A stretch of DNA of 64,000 bases, from contig OZ007031.1 of assembly GCA_963931605.1 (NCBI GenBank), positions 1,488,001 through 1,552,000 on the forward strand, given 5' to 3'. Position numbers and translations under genes: made by a program. Below are positions 51,449-60,880 of the stretch, in pieces. The stretch is from CALUOB01 sp944322305. Lineage in GTDB: Bacteria > Actinomycetota > Coriobacteriia > Coriobacteriales > Coriobacteriaceae. Every line of letters begins with the position of its first letter. The stretch's first letter is position 1. The notes under the pieces are model-generated. The model worked only from the letters and a program-made list of their open reading frames with translations. It was not told the origin of the DNA and made no database searches.

Positions 51449-51633
51449 TTAGCGGACAAGGCCGCAGCCAACCGTGCAGACGACCTTCCCTTACAGAGCA
51501 CTTCGGCAAACAACGCAAGGTCCCTACGGCCATAGAACACGAGCGCCTGCCCCAGTGTCTCACCCGCAGCGTTCGCACCCGCCCCTAATGGCTGCCGCGC
51601 ATCCCCGTTCGCACGCCATCGTCTCATCACGTG

Positions 51634-51699
51634 TGAATCGAAAACTCGTTTTTCTCGTCATTTTGAAACGAAAAATGAATCGAAAACGTTTTCTCGTCA
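51634..51699. repeat. Direct repeat with internal palindrome
   Basis: TGAATCGAAAACTCG then TTTTTCTCGTCA (51634-51660) and TGAATCGAAAACG then TTTTCTCGTCA (51676-51699) are 42 bp apart. The second contains the perfect palindrome GAAAACGTTTTC. An AT-rich island in a GC-rich field. Confidence 0.6.
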
Positions 51700-52030
51700 A
51701 ATTGCCAGCTTTTGTGAGAAACAGATTTGCGGTGCAGACGGATTCAGGGCGCGGCGTAACGTATCTGCGCGCATAGGGCGCGAGCAAGCTGGTAGACGGC
51801 ACGGCGGACAGAGACATGGGCTCTGTGCAACGAGCGGAGGCGGAGCAGGCGCGAGGGCAAGATAAACGGTGCCAGAGTTCCTTGCGCCGCGGATGCCGCA
51901 CTTTTTGCGGGCGATCCTTCGGGCAAACAAAGGATGCGCAGCATTGATGTGCCGAAGCGCCGCCGTACTCAGTTGGGAGCAAGAAGTGCAAGCTAGAGCG
52001 ATAAGAGCAAGCAGAATCGAGACACGCTTA

Positions 52031-52440
52031 TGGTTGGTCGCAGAAGCGTCAGATAAGGGATGGCACCCGGCTCGGTTGGTCACCACTCTGCCCGCCAGGG
52101 CCCCGGTTGGTCGCGTTTCCGACATACTTGGAACAGTTAGGAGTCCTGATGACGCGAAATTCTCGAAATCCCGGAAGTTACGTGCGGTTGGAGCGGCTAA
52201 ATGTATATTACATGCGGTAAAGGCGTTCAACCGGAGGTCTAGCTGCGATAATCGCGAACAACCGAAGCTTGGATGTTGTCCGGGCGGCCAAACAAAGCGA
52301 GGCTCAGAGCTTACACGTCATTCTCGCGGGCAAATGGAGCCTTTGTTGCGATAGCCGCAACCAGCCGAAACTTGCATGTTGTTATCGCATACAGCGCACT
52401 CGCTTGCCTCAGCAGTTGGTCGCGACAATAACCGGTAAAG
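52031..52440 (+). repeat. Dispersed 30-bp-unit repeat, region C2
   Basis: GGTTGGTCGC copies at 52032, 52074 and 52103 (the last followed by GTTTCCGACA as in C1), head TCGAAATCCCGGAA, then exact 30-bp periods at 52177, 52207, 52237 and 52267, a 12-bp spacer, and periods at 52309 and 52339. Region A has the same plan with a 13-bp spacer. Confidence 0.75.
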
Positions 52441-52509
52441 GGCGGCAACCCCTCCGAAAGACACAGTGGAACACTGGGGGCGGTACACGTCGTCCCTTGC
52501 ACCTTACCG

Positions 52510-53628
52510 CTACCGCCGCGGGCGCAGCACCGTGAGCTCGCGCGGAAGCACCTCGACCACCATCGACCGGGCGCTCAGTCGCTCGCCATCCACCTGCACG
52601 GGGTACGCGCCCTCCAACGCCAGGGCAACGCGCCGCGCGCGCCGCAGGCGCATGCGCTTGATGCCCGTGTGGTGCCCGCCTTTCACCGCGAGAAACACCG
52701 CCAACGCCGCCGCCCGCGGAAACGGCCCTTCGGCATAGCACACGTCCAGCAGCCCGTCGGCGGGATCCGCGTCCGGGCACACCCGGAAACCCGAGCCGTA
52801 CGTGGGCCCGATCTGCATAGCGAACATCAGCGGCAGCAACCGCTGCGCTGGCTCGTCGTCAAAGGCAACCGTAGCCGGATACATGCGATAATCGCGTCCA
52901 AACGCCTTGAGCCCGCTGGCCGCATAGAGCGCCGCACCCGTAACGGGCACGGCAGGCTTGAGCTCCTCCACTCCCAGACCAATGGCGGCGTCGAGGCCAA
53001 ACGCGCACGTCTCGGCAAAGTACGCGACCCCGCCCTCGTGCGTGACACGCCCCACGTCCACCTCCGCGCGCTCCAGCGCAAGCAGAAACGAGAAGTCGCG
53101 CCCCTCCCAGTTGGCGTAGCCCAGCGTGCGCGCGTAATCGTTGCCCGACCCGATGGGCACCAGCGCAAGGGCCGGACGCTCGGCGCGCGGAATGCGCATA
53201 AGGCCGTTCACCACCTCGTGAATCACGCCGTCACCGCCCAGCGCGCACACGGTGTCAAAACCGCGCGCCTCTGCAGCCAGCTCCACGGCATGCCCGGGAC
53301 GCTCGGTAAACGTGAGGGTAAACGAGGGGTCGCAGTGCGGACGCGAAGCTGCAAGGGGCGCCACGTCAGGCTGCCCGGCGCTGAGATGCGCAGCGTCAGA
53401 GAGCTCGGCGCCGGGATGCGCAGCGACCGGGAACCCCGCACCGGGGCACGAAGCTTGAGCCGCGGGTCCATCGGCGCGCGACATAGCTGACTTCTCGCCC
53501 GCGCTGTGCAGGTACAGCGAGAGAAAACGCTGCAGACGCTCAGCCGCAGCCGCGCCGTTTCCCGCCTGCGCCTGCGGGTTCGCAATGATGAGCGTCCGCC
53601 CAAACTCCGTTGTTCTCGCCCGCGCCAT
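52510..53628 (-). CDS. Diacylglycerol/lipid kinase family protein
   Basis: 372 residues. IIANPQAQAGNGAAAAERLQ, the nucleotide motif VCALGGDGVIHEVVNGLMR and PIGSGNDYARTLG place it in the DAGK_cat/YegS family, followed by the beta-rich C-terminal domain. A 60-residue insert separates the first strand from the GGDG motif. These enzymes phosphorylate diacylglycerol or related lipids. GGGGGAGG precedes ATG at 53628. Confidence 0.9.
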   Translation of the reverse strand: MARARTTEFGRTLIIANPQAQAGNGAAAAERLQRFLSLYLHSAGEKSAMSRADGPAAQASCPGAGFPVAAHPGAELSDAAHLSAGQPDVAPLAASRPHCDPSFTLTFTERPGHAVELAAEARGFDTVCALGGDGVIHEVVNGLMRIPRAERPALALVPIGSGNDYARTLGYANWEGRDFSFLLALERAEVDVGRVTHEGGVAYFAETCAFGLDAAIGLGVEELKPAVPVTGAALYAASGLKAFGRDYRMYPATVAFDDEPAQRLLPLMFAMQIGPTYGSGFRVCPDADPADGLLDVCYAEGPFPRAAALAVFLAVKGGHHTGIKRMRLRRARRVALALEGAYPVQVDGERLSARSMVVEVLPRELTVLRPRR

Positions 53629-54040
53629 GCGCCCTCCCCCATCATCGACCCCGTCCGCCCCATCATAACAGGGAAAGCCCACATCCCCTTGCCCCTACCG
53701 GGAAGAACGGGCGGGAACAACGGCCCTAAGACGCACCCTTACGCCTCAATGCCATAGCGAGCCAGCAACGCGCCGTGCTTAACCCCGCAGCGCTGCGCAT
53801 TAGGCCCTGCCTAGCCGGTCCCTATTGTGTTTTCGTGGTTTTCGTTATTTTATCCATTTTCGTTTTTTATTTTCTTTCGTGAAAATATCTGACGAGGAAT
53901 GAGGTGAAGCCAGGCGCGTGAAACGCCGTCACATCGAAAATGGCCGTGCCCGGCGCCCATCTCGCGCGCTCATCCTTGTTGCAACAATATCAGACAATAC
54001 TATGATGATAATAAGATGTTAAGCAGATAAGGAGGCGTCG
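53629..54040. other. Intergenic region with AT-rich stretch
   Basis: 53794-53813 resembles half a REP-like palindrome (TGCGCATTAGGCCCTGCCTA). 53820-53900 is AT-rich. The TA promoter is at 53976-54003. Confidence 0.45.
53976..54003 (+). promoter_or_regulatory. Promoter of the Phd-ParE pair
   Basis: TTGTTG (53976-53981), 16-bp spacer, TACTAT (53998-54003), about 38 bp before the antitoxin ATG. GTTGCAAC (53979-53986) is a palindrome at the -35 and may be an operator for the antitoxin. Confidence 0.5.
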
Positions 54041-54346
54041 ATGCTACCACTTACCATGACGCCCATTTTCCCGGTCACTGCGCTCACCAAAGAACCCAAA
54101 GAGGTAAAAGCGCGCGCCCAAGAAGGCCCTGTGCGCATCACGGAGAACGGGCGCGGCGCGTACGTGTTCATGAGTGAGAGCGTGTTTGCCGACCTGCTTG
54201 AGCAAACACGGCAAGAAGCGCTGTACGAAGCCTACTTGGTCGACCATGTGGGACAGGGCGTGCGCGACATCGAGGAAGGCCGCTACGTGACCTCGCGCGC
54301 GGAAATGTTCGCTCAGGCAGCGAAGAGTGGCGCGGACCATGCGTGA
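54041..54346 (+). CDS. Phd/YefM-type antitoxin
   Basis: 101 residues with AAGGAGG before ATG. FPVTALTKEPKEVKARAQEG, then PVRITENGRGAYVFMSESVF is the Phd/YefM DNA-binding start; the rest (YVTSRAEMFAQAAKSG) is the flexible toxin-binding tail. It should neutralise the toxin encoded next and repress the shared promoter. Its stop overlaps the toxin start by 8 nt. Confidence 0.85.
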   Translation: MLPLTMTPIFPVTALTKEPKEVKARAQEGPVRITENGRGAYVFMSESVFADLLEQTRQEALYEAYLVDHVGQGVRDIEEGRYVTSRAEMFAQAAKSGADHA

Positions 54347-54608
54347 CATACGCTACGCCGACCGGTTCATCAACGACGTTGCCGAGATTTACTCCCAACG
54401 CCTGCTCGACGAGCTTGACAAGCGCCTCGCCGCCATAGAGCGTTTCCCCGAAATGAGTTCGCCCGACGTGAGGCCCTCGCTCACCCAGCAGCTCGGCGCA
54501 GGGCTGCGCAAGCTCCCCCTTCCCCCATCCGTCATCGTCTACCGCTACCAGGCCGATCGAGACCTCATAGAGTTTCTCGCCCTGCCGCGCGGCGGCAGCG
54601 TTACGTAG
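54339..54608 (+). CDS. RelE/ParE-family toxin
   Basis: 89 residues from ATG at 54339; a GTG at 54327 would add four residues. Pattern RYADRFINDVAEIYSQRLLD, then LRKLPLPPSVIVYRYQADRD, then LIEFLALPRGGS is ParE/RelE-like. Target (gyrase or ribosome-bound mRNA) cannot be told from the sequence. The overlap with the antitoxin gene is typical of this class. Confidence 0.78.
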   Translation: MRDIRYADRFINDVAEIYSQRLLDELDKRLAAIERFPEMSSPDVRPSLTQQLGAGLRKLPLPPSVIVYRYQADRDLIEFLALPRGGSVT

Positions 54609-54954
54609 ACGCGCGCGAGTCGCGCCCCTTACGCCTGCCGAGAAGAGCGGGCGAGAACGGGGCGGAGACGCAGGGTTCCTCTGTGTCCGCCGAGAAAAAC
54701 GTGCAGAGAAAACAGGCTATCTACCTGCGGTTTCGTTACGTTTCCGCAGGTAGACAGCCTGTCAGGCTTACTCGCCAGATGCAAAGCTTGGGCGAGAACA
54801 GCAACCCTGCACCGCCCAGCCCGCTGGCTGCTACACGCAACACCGCACCGGAACCAGCGGGCGCCGCAAGCCGGCAAGCGCCCGGCGCACCCAGCCGCCG
54901 CCAGCAGCCCACCGCGCCGCGCCCAGTCCGCCGTGTCGCTCCGCGCCCGGCATA
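54609..54954. other. Intergenic region with a long hairpin
   Basis: ACAGGCTATCTACCTGCGG (54712-54730) and CCGCAGGTAGACAGCCTGT (54744-54762) pair over 19 bp with one mismatch and a 13-nt loop. Located between convergent genes; no T-tract. Nothing else recognised. Confidence 0.65.
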
Positions 54955-56283
54955 CTACGCTCCAAGCGCCTTCTCCAGCACGCCCATCAGCGCGTCAACG
55001 TCGCTCTTCTCGCACACGAGCGGCGGCAAGAAGCGCAGCGTGGTCGCACCGGTGGCGTTGATAACCGCGCCGCCCTCAAGCGCGCGGGCCACCACGTCGT
55101 GGGCGTCGCCCGCCGCCGCGTCCAGCTCGGCGCCGAGCATGAGACCCGCCCCGCGTACCTCGGTCACGTGGGGCAGCTCGGCCAGGCGCTCGCGCATGTA
55201 GGCGCCCACCTCGGCCGCACGCTCGTCGTAACGCCCGCGCGTCAGCTCAACCAGCGCAGCCTCGGCCGCCGCCACCGCCAGGCAGCTGCCGCCAAAGGTG
55301 GAACCGTGGTCGCCGGGACGGAAGGTGTCGGCGACCTCCTTCTTGGCAACCACCGCGCCGGCCGGCACGCCGCCGGCGATGCCCTTGGCCAGGCTCATGA
55401 TGTCCGGCACCACGCCGTAGGTTTGGAACGCGAACGGCTTGCCACTGCGGAACACGCCGGTCTGCACCTCGTCGGCCAGCAGCAGCGCCTGGTTGGCGTG
55501 CGCCAGCTCCTCCATGCACGCCATGAACTCCGGCGTGAGCGGATGCACGCCGGACTCGCCCTGGATGGGCTCGTACATAACCGCGCAGATCTCGCCGGGG
55601 TGCGCCGCAAACAGCGCGCGCAGCTCGTCGCAGTCGTTGGGCGTGCAGGCCACAAATCCGCCCGGCAGCGGACGGAACTCATCCTGCAGCCAATTCTGCA
55701 TAGTGGCCGCCACCGTCTCCAGCGTGCGACCGTGGAAGCTGCCGCGCAGGGCCACGATGGTGTTGCCGCCGTTTCCGTGGCGCTTGGACCACAGGCGCGC
55801 CAGCTTCATGGCGCCCTCGTTGGCCTCGGCGCCGCTGTTGGCAAAGAAGGTCTCCCACACCTGCTCGCCACTGCCGGGCGCAGCCGCCTCGGCCACAGCC
55901 TGCTCGGCCGCCGCGCGCACCTCGGGCGCAGCGTCGCTGCCCAGCGCGGACACGGCGGCAAGCGCGTCGGCCAGGGCCGCGGCGGCCGCCATGTCGTCGT
56001 TGGCCAGCTTGGAGATCAGCGCCGCCGTCTCGCCGCGGTGCTCGATGTAGAAGTAGTTGGAAACGTGCAGCAGCCGCCCCACCTGGCGCTCAAGCGCCGC
56101 GGTGACAGCCGGGTGCGCATGCCCCAGGCAGCACACGCCGATACCGGCGAGAAAGTCCAGGTACGTGCGGCCGTCGGAGCCCGTCAGCGTCATGCCGCTG
56201 CCGCTCACGAACTCCACGTCCGACCGCCCGAACGTGGGCATCACATACGTTTGGTCGAGGTTCTTCTCGATCTCGAAGCTCAT
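54955..56283 (-). CDS. argD: Acetylornithine aminotransferase
   Basis: 442 residues. PLP class III motifs: LDFLAGIGVCCLGHAHPAVT, FFANSGAEANEGAMKLAR, LRGSFHGRTLETVA, LLLADEVQTGVFRSGKPFAF and SLAKGIAGGVPAGAVV with the PLP lysine. A 45-residue Ala-rich insert (about 104-148) enlarges it. Transfers an amino group to N-acetylglutamate semialdehyde. GGAAGGAG precedes ATG at 56283. Last gene of argCJBD. Confidence 0.92.
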   Translation of the reverse strand: MSFEIEKNLDQTYVMPTFGRSDVEFVSGSGMTLTGSDGRTYLDFLAGIGVCCLGHAHPAVTAALERQVGRLLHVSNYFYIEHRGETAALISKLANDDMAAAAALADALAAVSALGSDAAPEVRAAAEQAVAEAAAPGSGEQVWETFFANSGAEANEGAMKLARLWSKRHGNGGNTIVALRGSFHGRTLETVAATMQNWLQDEFRPLPGGFVACTPNDCDELRALFAAHPGEICAVMYEPIQGESGVHPLTPEFMACMEELAHANQALLLADEVQTGVFRSGKPFAFQTYGVVPDIMSLAKGIAGGVPAGAVVAKKEVADTFRPGDHGSTFGGSCLAVAAAEAALVELTRGRYDERAAEVGAYMRERLAELPHVTEVRGAGLMLGAELDAAAGDAHDVVARALEGGAVINATGATTLRFLPPLVCEKSDVDALMGVLEKALGA

Positions 56284-56325
56284 ACCGTACTCCTTCCGCC
56301 CCACAGGGCTCAGACGCGCAGGGCG

Positions 56326-57294
56326 CTAACGGATCTCGTCGCCGGTCAGGTTCACCATGAGGCGCTCCGCCAGCTTGGTGCCCAGCGGATGCGTGTCGAA
56401 CTCGTAGGCCTCGGGCGTGGAGTGCACCACGGTGCCGCAGCCCTCGTCGGTCAGCAGCTCGATCAGCAGCGAATGCGGCGTGGTTCCGTTGATGATGTGC
56501 GCGCGCAGCACGCCGCCCTCCAGCGCGCGAATGCACGAGTCGATCTTGGGAATCATGCCGCTGGCCAGCGCGCCGTCGGCCACCATCTGCTTGGCCTCCT
56601 CGAGCATGAGGTTGGAGATCAGCGACCCCTTGTCCGAGAAGTCCTCGTACAGACCGTCAACGTCGGTCAGGAAGATGATCTTGTGCGCGCCCACGGCCGC
56701 GGCGATGTAGCCCGCCGCCGTGTCGGCGTTGACGTTGTAGTAGCCGCCGTCCTCGCCCAGCGCCACCGTGGCCACCACGGGGATGTAGTCGCGGGCGATA
56801 AGATCCTCCAGGTACCCGGTGTTGACTTTGGTGATCTCGCCCACGCGGCCGAGTTCGGGGTCAAGCTGCCGGGCGATAAGCGTGCCGGCGTCCGACCCCG
56901 ACACGCCCACGGCCAGGTTGCCGTGATGGTTCACCGCGGTCACCAAGTCCTGGTTGACCTCGCCCACCAGCACCCGCCGCACCACTTCCATGGCCTCGGG
57001 CGTGGTGACGCGCCGGCCGTTTGAGAAGCGCACGTCCATGCGCAGCGCGTCCATCTGCCGGTTGATGGCCTTGCCGCCGCCGTGCACGATGATGGGGTTC
57101 ATGCCAAAGAGCTTGAGCAGCACGATGTCGCTCATAACGTCCTGCTTGAGCTCGTCGTTCTCCATGGCGGCGCCGCCGTATTTGATAACCACGGTCTTGC
57201 CGGTGATGTTCTTGACCCACGGCAGCGTTTCGGCAAGCATCGCCGCCATCTTTGCCGGCTGCGCAAACGGCCGCGTATCGCGCGCGTACTTCAC
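56326..57294 (-). CDS. argB: Acetylglutamate kinase
   Basis: 322 residues from GTG at 57294 (AGGAGG upstream). Motifs: GKTVVIKYGGAAMENDELK, PIIVHGGGKAINRQMDALRM, GVSGSDAGTLIARQ, TDVDGLYEDF and GMIPKIDSCIRALEGGVLRA. The N-terminal extension is short, but an arginine-sensitive form cannot be excluded. Second step of ornithine synthesis; between argJ and argD in the operon. Confidence 0.95.
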   Translation of the reverse strand: MKYARDTRPFAQPAKMAAMLAETLPWVKNITGKTVVIKYGGAAMENDELKQDVMSDIVLLKLFGMNPIIVHGGGKAINRQMDALRMDVRFSNGRRVTTPEAMEVVRRVLVGEVNQDLVTAVNHHGNLAVGVSGSDAGTLIARQLDPELGRVGEITKVNTGYLEDLIARDYIPVVATVALGEDGGYYNVNADTAAGYIAAAVGAHKIIFLTDVDGLYEDFSDKGSLISNLMLEEAKQMVADGALASGMIPKIDSCIRALEGGVLRAHIINGTTPHSLLIELLTDEGCGTVVHSTPEAYEFDTHPLGTKLAERLMVNLTGDEIR

Positions 57295-57466
57295 GGTTCC
57301 TCCTACTTACTCGCCGCGCCCGCAAAGGGCACGCCCTGTTCCAGCAAAGGGGCTCTTCCGCCTTGCCAAAGGACCTCGCTGGCGTCAGCCCATACCAACC
57401 ACCAAGCACACAACGTCCGAAAAGAGCCCGTACCCATCCGTGCACCCCGCCCGCAAGGAGCTCGAC

Positions 57467-57558
57467 GGTCGTTCTCTGGCCGAGTTTCTGAGCGAGCCTT
57501 TTCACTCGGCGCAGCCGGCGAAAAGAAGCGCGCGAGGCACGAGGCCGGAGAACGACCG
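57467..57558. repeat. Long-range inverted repeat between argJ and argB
   Basis: CGGTCGTTCTCTGGCC (57467-57482) pairs with GGCCGGAGAACGACCG (57543-57558), 15 of 16, across 60 nt. In the transcript it would form a large stem in the intercistronic region. Confidence 0.55.
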
Positions 57559-57574
57559 CCGAGGCCCCGGACAA

Positions 57575-58981
57575 CTACGTGCGGTAGTCCCCGTTGATGG
57601 TGACGTACTCGTGCGTAAGGTCGCAGGTCCAGATGGTAGTGGCGGCCTCGCCGGCGCCGAGGCCCGCGTCGATCACGATCTCGGGCCGCTCGAACCGGCG
57701 CAGGGCCTCGTCCTCGTCAAAGGGCACGGTGAGGCCGCGCTCGCATACGAGCAGGTCCATGATCTTGATCGTCACGTCTTCCTGGTTAAAGACCGCGCCC
57801 GAGCGCCCCAGTGCGTCGGCGATGCGGCCCCAGTTGCAGTCGTGCCCGTAGATGGCCGTCTTCACCAGCGGCGAGTTGGCCACGGTGCGGGCGGCGAGGT
57901 CGGCGTCGGCCTCAGTGGCGGCGCCGGTAACGTTCACGGTCACCAGGCGGCTCGCCCCCTCGCCGTCGGCCGCGATGGCCCGGGCAAGCGCGGTGCACAC
58001 GCGCAGCACCGCCGCCTCGAGCTCGGCCGCGGCAGGCGTACCGGCCTGGATGGCCGGCGCGTCCGGGGCAGCGACGCCGGAGGCCAGCGCGATGCAGGTG
58101 TCGTTGGTGGAGGTGTCGGAGTCAACCGTGACCTTGTTGAAGCTGCGCTTGACGCAGGCGAGAAGCACCTCGTGCAGGGCGGCGGGCTCAACCGGCGCGT
58201 CCGTGGCGACAACCGCGATCATGGTGGCCATGTTGGGCATGATCATGCCCGAGCCCTTGCACATACCGCCCACGTGGAACGTGGCGCCGGCATAGGCGGG
58301 GTCCGCGCTCTCATACGCTACGGCAAACTCCTTGGGGCGGGTGTCGGTGGTCATGATCGCGCGCGCGGCGGCCGCTCCGCCCACAACGCCGGTGACAGCC
58401 TCCTCGGCCGTCCACGCGGGGGTGGCAGGCTCGGGGCTGTCGGACGCCCCTGCCCCCTCCTCCGCGCCTGCCGCGCTTGCGCTTGTCGCCGGGTGCTTAT
58501 CGCCCGCGGCCTGCGCCAGCGCGCTCGCCAGCGCAGGGACGCCCGTCTCAAACGGCGCAAGGTCGAGCTGCTGGCCGATCACGCCCGTAGAGGCCACCAG
58601 CACCTGCTCGGACGCGCAGCCCACGGCCTGCGCCACCACCTGGGCGCTCTTCTCGGCCACGGCGAGACCCTGCGCGCCGGTGGCGGCGTTGGCGTTGCCC
58701 GAGTTCACTACCACGGCGCGCGCCGTGCCGAAGCACGACCCCGCGCCTAGATGGCTGCGGCTCACCTGCACGGGGGCCGCGCAGAAGCGGTTCTGCGTGA
58801 AGGTGCCCGCCGCCGCGCAGGGACCGTCCTCGGCAACGACCAGCGCCATGTCCAGGCGCTGGGGGTTCTTGCGGAAGCCCGCGTGGATACCGCCTGCGGC
58901 AAAGCCTCGGACCGCGTCGAGACCGACGCCGGGCATCTCGCTCAGCTCGGGCGTATGCGCGCTGGAATCCGTTGTGCTCAT
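57575..58981 (-). CDS. argJ: Glutamate N-acetyltransferase / ornithine acetyltransferase
   Basis: 468 residues. Self-cleaving ArgJ: GFAAGGIHAGFRKNPQRLDM, NSGNANAATGAQGL, ASTGVIGQQLD, MGGxCKGSGMIMPNMATMIA with the nucleophilic Thr in NMATMIA (here as MCKGSGMIMPNMATM), DTSTNDTCIALASG and NWGRIADALGRSG. It recycles the acetyl group, so no argE or argA is needed. An Ala/Glu-rich insert lies near 180-200. AGAGAGGAG precedes ATG at 58981. Confidence 0.95.
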   Translation of the reverse strand: MSTTDSSAHTPELSEMPGVGLDAVRGFAAGGIHAGFRKNPQRLDMALVVAEDGPCAAAGTFTQNRFCAAPVQVSRSHLGAGSCFGTARAVVVNSGNANAATGAQGLAVAEKSAQVVAQAVGCASEQVLVASTGVIGQQLDLAPFETGVPALASALAQAAGDKHPATSASAAGAEEGAGASDSPEPATPAWTAEEAVTGVVGGAAAARAIMTTDTRPKEFAVAYESADPAYAGATFHVGGMCKGSGMIMPNMATMIAVVATDAPVEPAALHEVLLACVKRSFNKVTVDSDTSTNDTCIALASGVAAPDAPAIQAGTPAAAELEAAVLRVCTALARAIAADGEGASRLVTVNVTGAATEADADLAARTVANSPLVKTAIYGHDCNWGRIADALGRSGAVFNQEDVTIKIMDLLVCERGLTVPFDEDEALRRFERPEIVIDAGLGAGEAATTIWTCDLTHEYVTINGDYRT

Positions 58982-59160
58982 AAGCCGCTCCTCTCTTGGT
59001 TGGCCGCGCAACCTGCGCGGATACCATGGGTTCTTGCTCGGCTGTATCATACTACGCCGTGCGGACACGATTAACGCCAGGGCACCGGACCGCGGCAGCC
59101 GCAGCGGCCCCGCGCCGCCACTGGCCGCAAACCGGACGCCCGGGCACCGCCCCGCCCCTC

Positions 59161-60231
59161 TTACACCGGCAGGCCCGCGGTGGGCAGGCCGCAGGTCTCG
59201 GGCAGGCCGAGCACGATGTTGGCGCACTGCACCGCCTGGCCCGCCGCGCCCTTGCAGAGGTTGTCGATGGCGCCCACGGCCACCAGCGTGCCCGTGGTAC
59301 GGTCGACGGCCAAGCCCACCTGCGCCACGTTGCTGCCGGCAACCGAGGCGGTCTTGGGCAGCTGGCCCGCGCCGAGCACCTGCACGAACGGACGGCCGGC
59401 GTAGAACGCGCGGTAGCGGTCCACGAGCTCCTCGGCCGCAAGCGTTGCGGCCGCCTCCGCCGTAAGCGGCAGGTACACCGTAGAGAGCAGGCCGCGCTTG
59501 AGCGGCGCCAGATGCGGGGTGAAGAGCACCTGGCCCGGGCGGCTGAGGATCTGCGCGATCTCGGGCGTGTGGCGGTGACGCGCCACGTTGTAAGCCTCGA
59601 GGTTCTCGTCCGCGCCGCAGTAATGGGTGCGCGCGGTGCAGCCCTTGCCCGCGCCCGTCACGCCCGAGATGGCGTCAACCACGATGGTAGCGTCCGGGGC
59701 CACCAGGCCGGCGCGCACGGCCGGAGCCGCGGCAAGCGAGGTTGCCGTGGGGTAGCAGCCGGCGCAGGCAACCAGCACCGCCTCGCCGGCAGCGCGCTTC
59801 TCGGCAGCCTGGGCGAGGTCGTCCGCAAAGAGCTCCGGCAGGCCGAAGGCGCGGGTTGCAAGCAGCTCGGGCGATGTGTGCGGCGCGCCGTACCACTGCT
59901 CGTACACCGCTGGGTCGGAGAGGCGGTAGTCGGCCGAGAGGTCGATCACGGTCACGCCCGCCGCCAGGAGCTTGGGCGCCTGGGCGAGCGCCGCGGTGTG
60001 CGGCACGGCGAGAAACGCGAGGTCGCAGGCAAGCAGCTCCGGATTGTCATGGCGGGTGAAGGCGAGGTCGGTCTGACCGGTGAGGGCAGGGTACATGCCG
60101 TCCAGGCGCTGGCCCTCGTCGGCGTTTGACGTGACGACCGCGAGCTCGAACTCCGGATGCTGGAGCACCAGGCGCGCAGCCTCGATGCCTGCGTAACCCG
60201 CCGCCCCTACGATGCCTACCTTGTACGCCAT
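59161..60231 (-). CDS. argC: N-acetyl-gamma-glutamyl-phosphate reductase
   Basis: 356 residues. KVGIVGAAGYAGIEAARLV at the NADP site, the catalytic cysteine in VLVACAGCYPTATSLAAAPA, and HTPEIAQIL with FTPHLAPLKRGLLSTVY. It reduces acetylglutamyl phosphate. First gene of the argCJBD operon. AAGGAG precedes ATG. Confidence 0.95.
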   Translation of the reverse strand: MAYKVGIVGAAGYAGIEAARLVLQHPEFELAVVTSNADEGQRLDGMYPALTGQTDLAFTRHDNPELLACDLAFLAVPHTAALAQAPKLLAAGVTVIDLSADYRLSDPAVYEQWYGAPHTSPELLATRAFGLPELFADDLAQAAEKRAAGEAVLVACAGCYPTATSLAAAPAVRAGLVAPDATIVVDAISGVTGAGKGCTARTHYCGADENLEAYNVARHRHTPEIAQILSRPGQVLFTPHLAPLKRGLLSTVYLPLTAEAAATLAAEELVDRYRAFYAGRPFVQVLGAGQLPKTASVAGSNVAQVGLAVDRTTGTLVAVGAIDNLCKGAAGQAVQCANIVLGLPETCGLPTAGLPV

Positions 60232-60880
60232 CTCCGCGCTCCTTCCCTGCGCCGTGCAAGCGCTTCTCGCACGCGCTTATATATAGGTGCTGCAGCCTAT
60301 CCTACGCCTGTGCCCGCCACGGCGGCGGGCAGCGCATGTTTACGAAACAGACACGTCACCGCATGTGCCGGAAAGCGCAGGTGCGGCCGCCGCGCCACGC
60401 GTGCCTCGCACGCGCCACAGCTGCGCGTTGCCGCGCGCCGCGTGCGCAACGCACCGCATCTGCGCCGGTTCATGCAGTGGTTTGTAACAATAGCACTCTG
60501 TTAAACATTTTTCTGCATGAAATGGCACTAATTTTGCATTTTAATGAATTTTAACAGGATAAAAATCCTCCTTGAGTCGGACTCAGCATGAGGAAAGGTA
60601 CCGACGCCAAATCGCCATAGGGGACGGTCGCCGATGGAAGGCACCATACCTTCTGCCATTGGTACCCGTCACCCATGGCAGGTGCTGATAGTAAGTGACC
60701 CGCACCGCTTTGCAACAGCTCCGCAACGGCCTTCGGCGCCTGCAGCCCCCTTGCGCAACTCCCCCGATTTGCCCGCGGTATAACAAGCGCAAGCGCTGCG
60801 GGCCCCATCGCACCACAAACGCACTCGGGCCCGAGCGCGGCACCGACAGCCGGCGGAAACGCCCAACGAGAGGAGCAACC
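60232..60880. other. Divergent control region argC / YbjN gene
   Basis: A minus-strand TATATA (60278-60284) is the best -10 for argC. 60480-60575 is an AT-rich island with TTTTGCATTTTAATGAATTT, loosely like an ARG box, but this is unsure. 60616-60682 contains a copy of the two-way hairpin repeat. No gene is visible. Confidence 0.45.
60616..60682. repeat. Two-way hairpin repeat, copy 2
   Basis: CTGCCAT (60653-60659) and ATGGCAG (60675-60681) flank GGTACCCGTCACCC; an upstream GGGGACGG could pair with part of the loop. Shares TGCCAT.GGTACCCGTC with the copies at 5717 and 63564. Confidence 0.55.

Larger units (their letters stand above)
50996..52509. other. 1.5-kb gene-free repeat field
   Basis: Contains two 30-bp-unit blocks in opposite orientation (51251-51448 and 52031-52440) and, at 51634-51699, two near-copies of TGAATCGAAAAC followed by GTTTTCTCGTCA with inserted bases. 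I see no credible gene: frames repeat with the DNA repeats. Confidence 0.65.
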
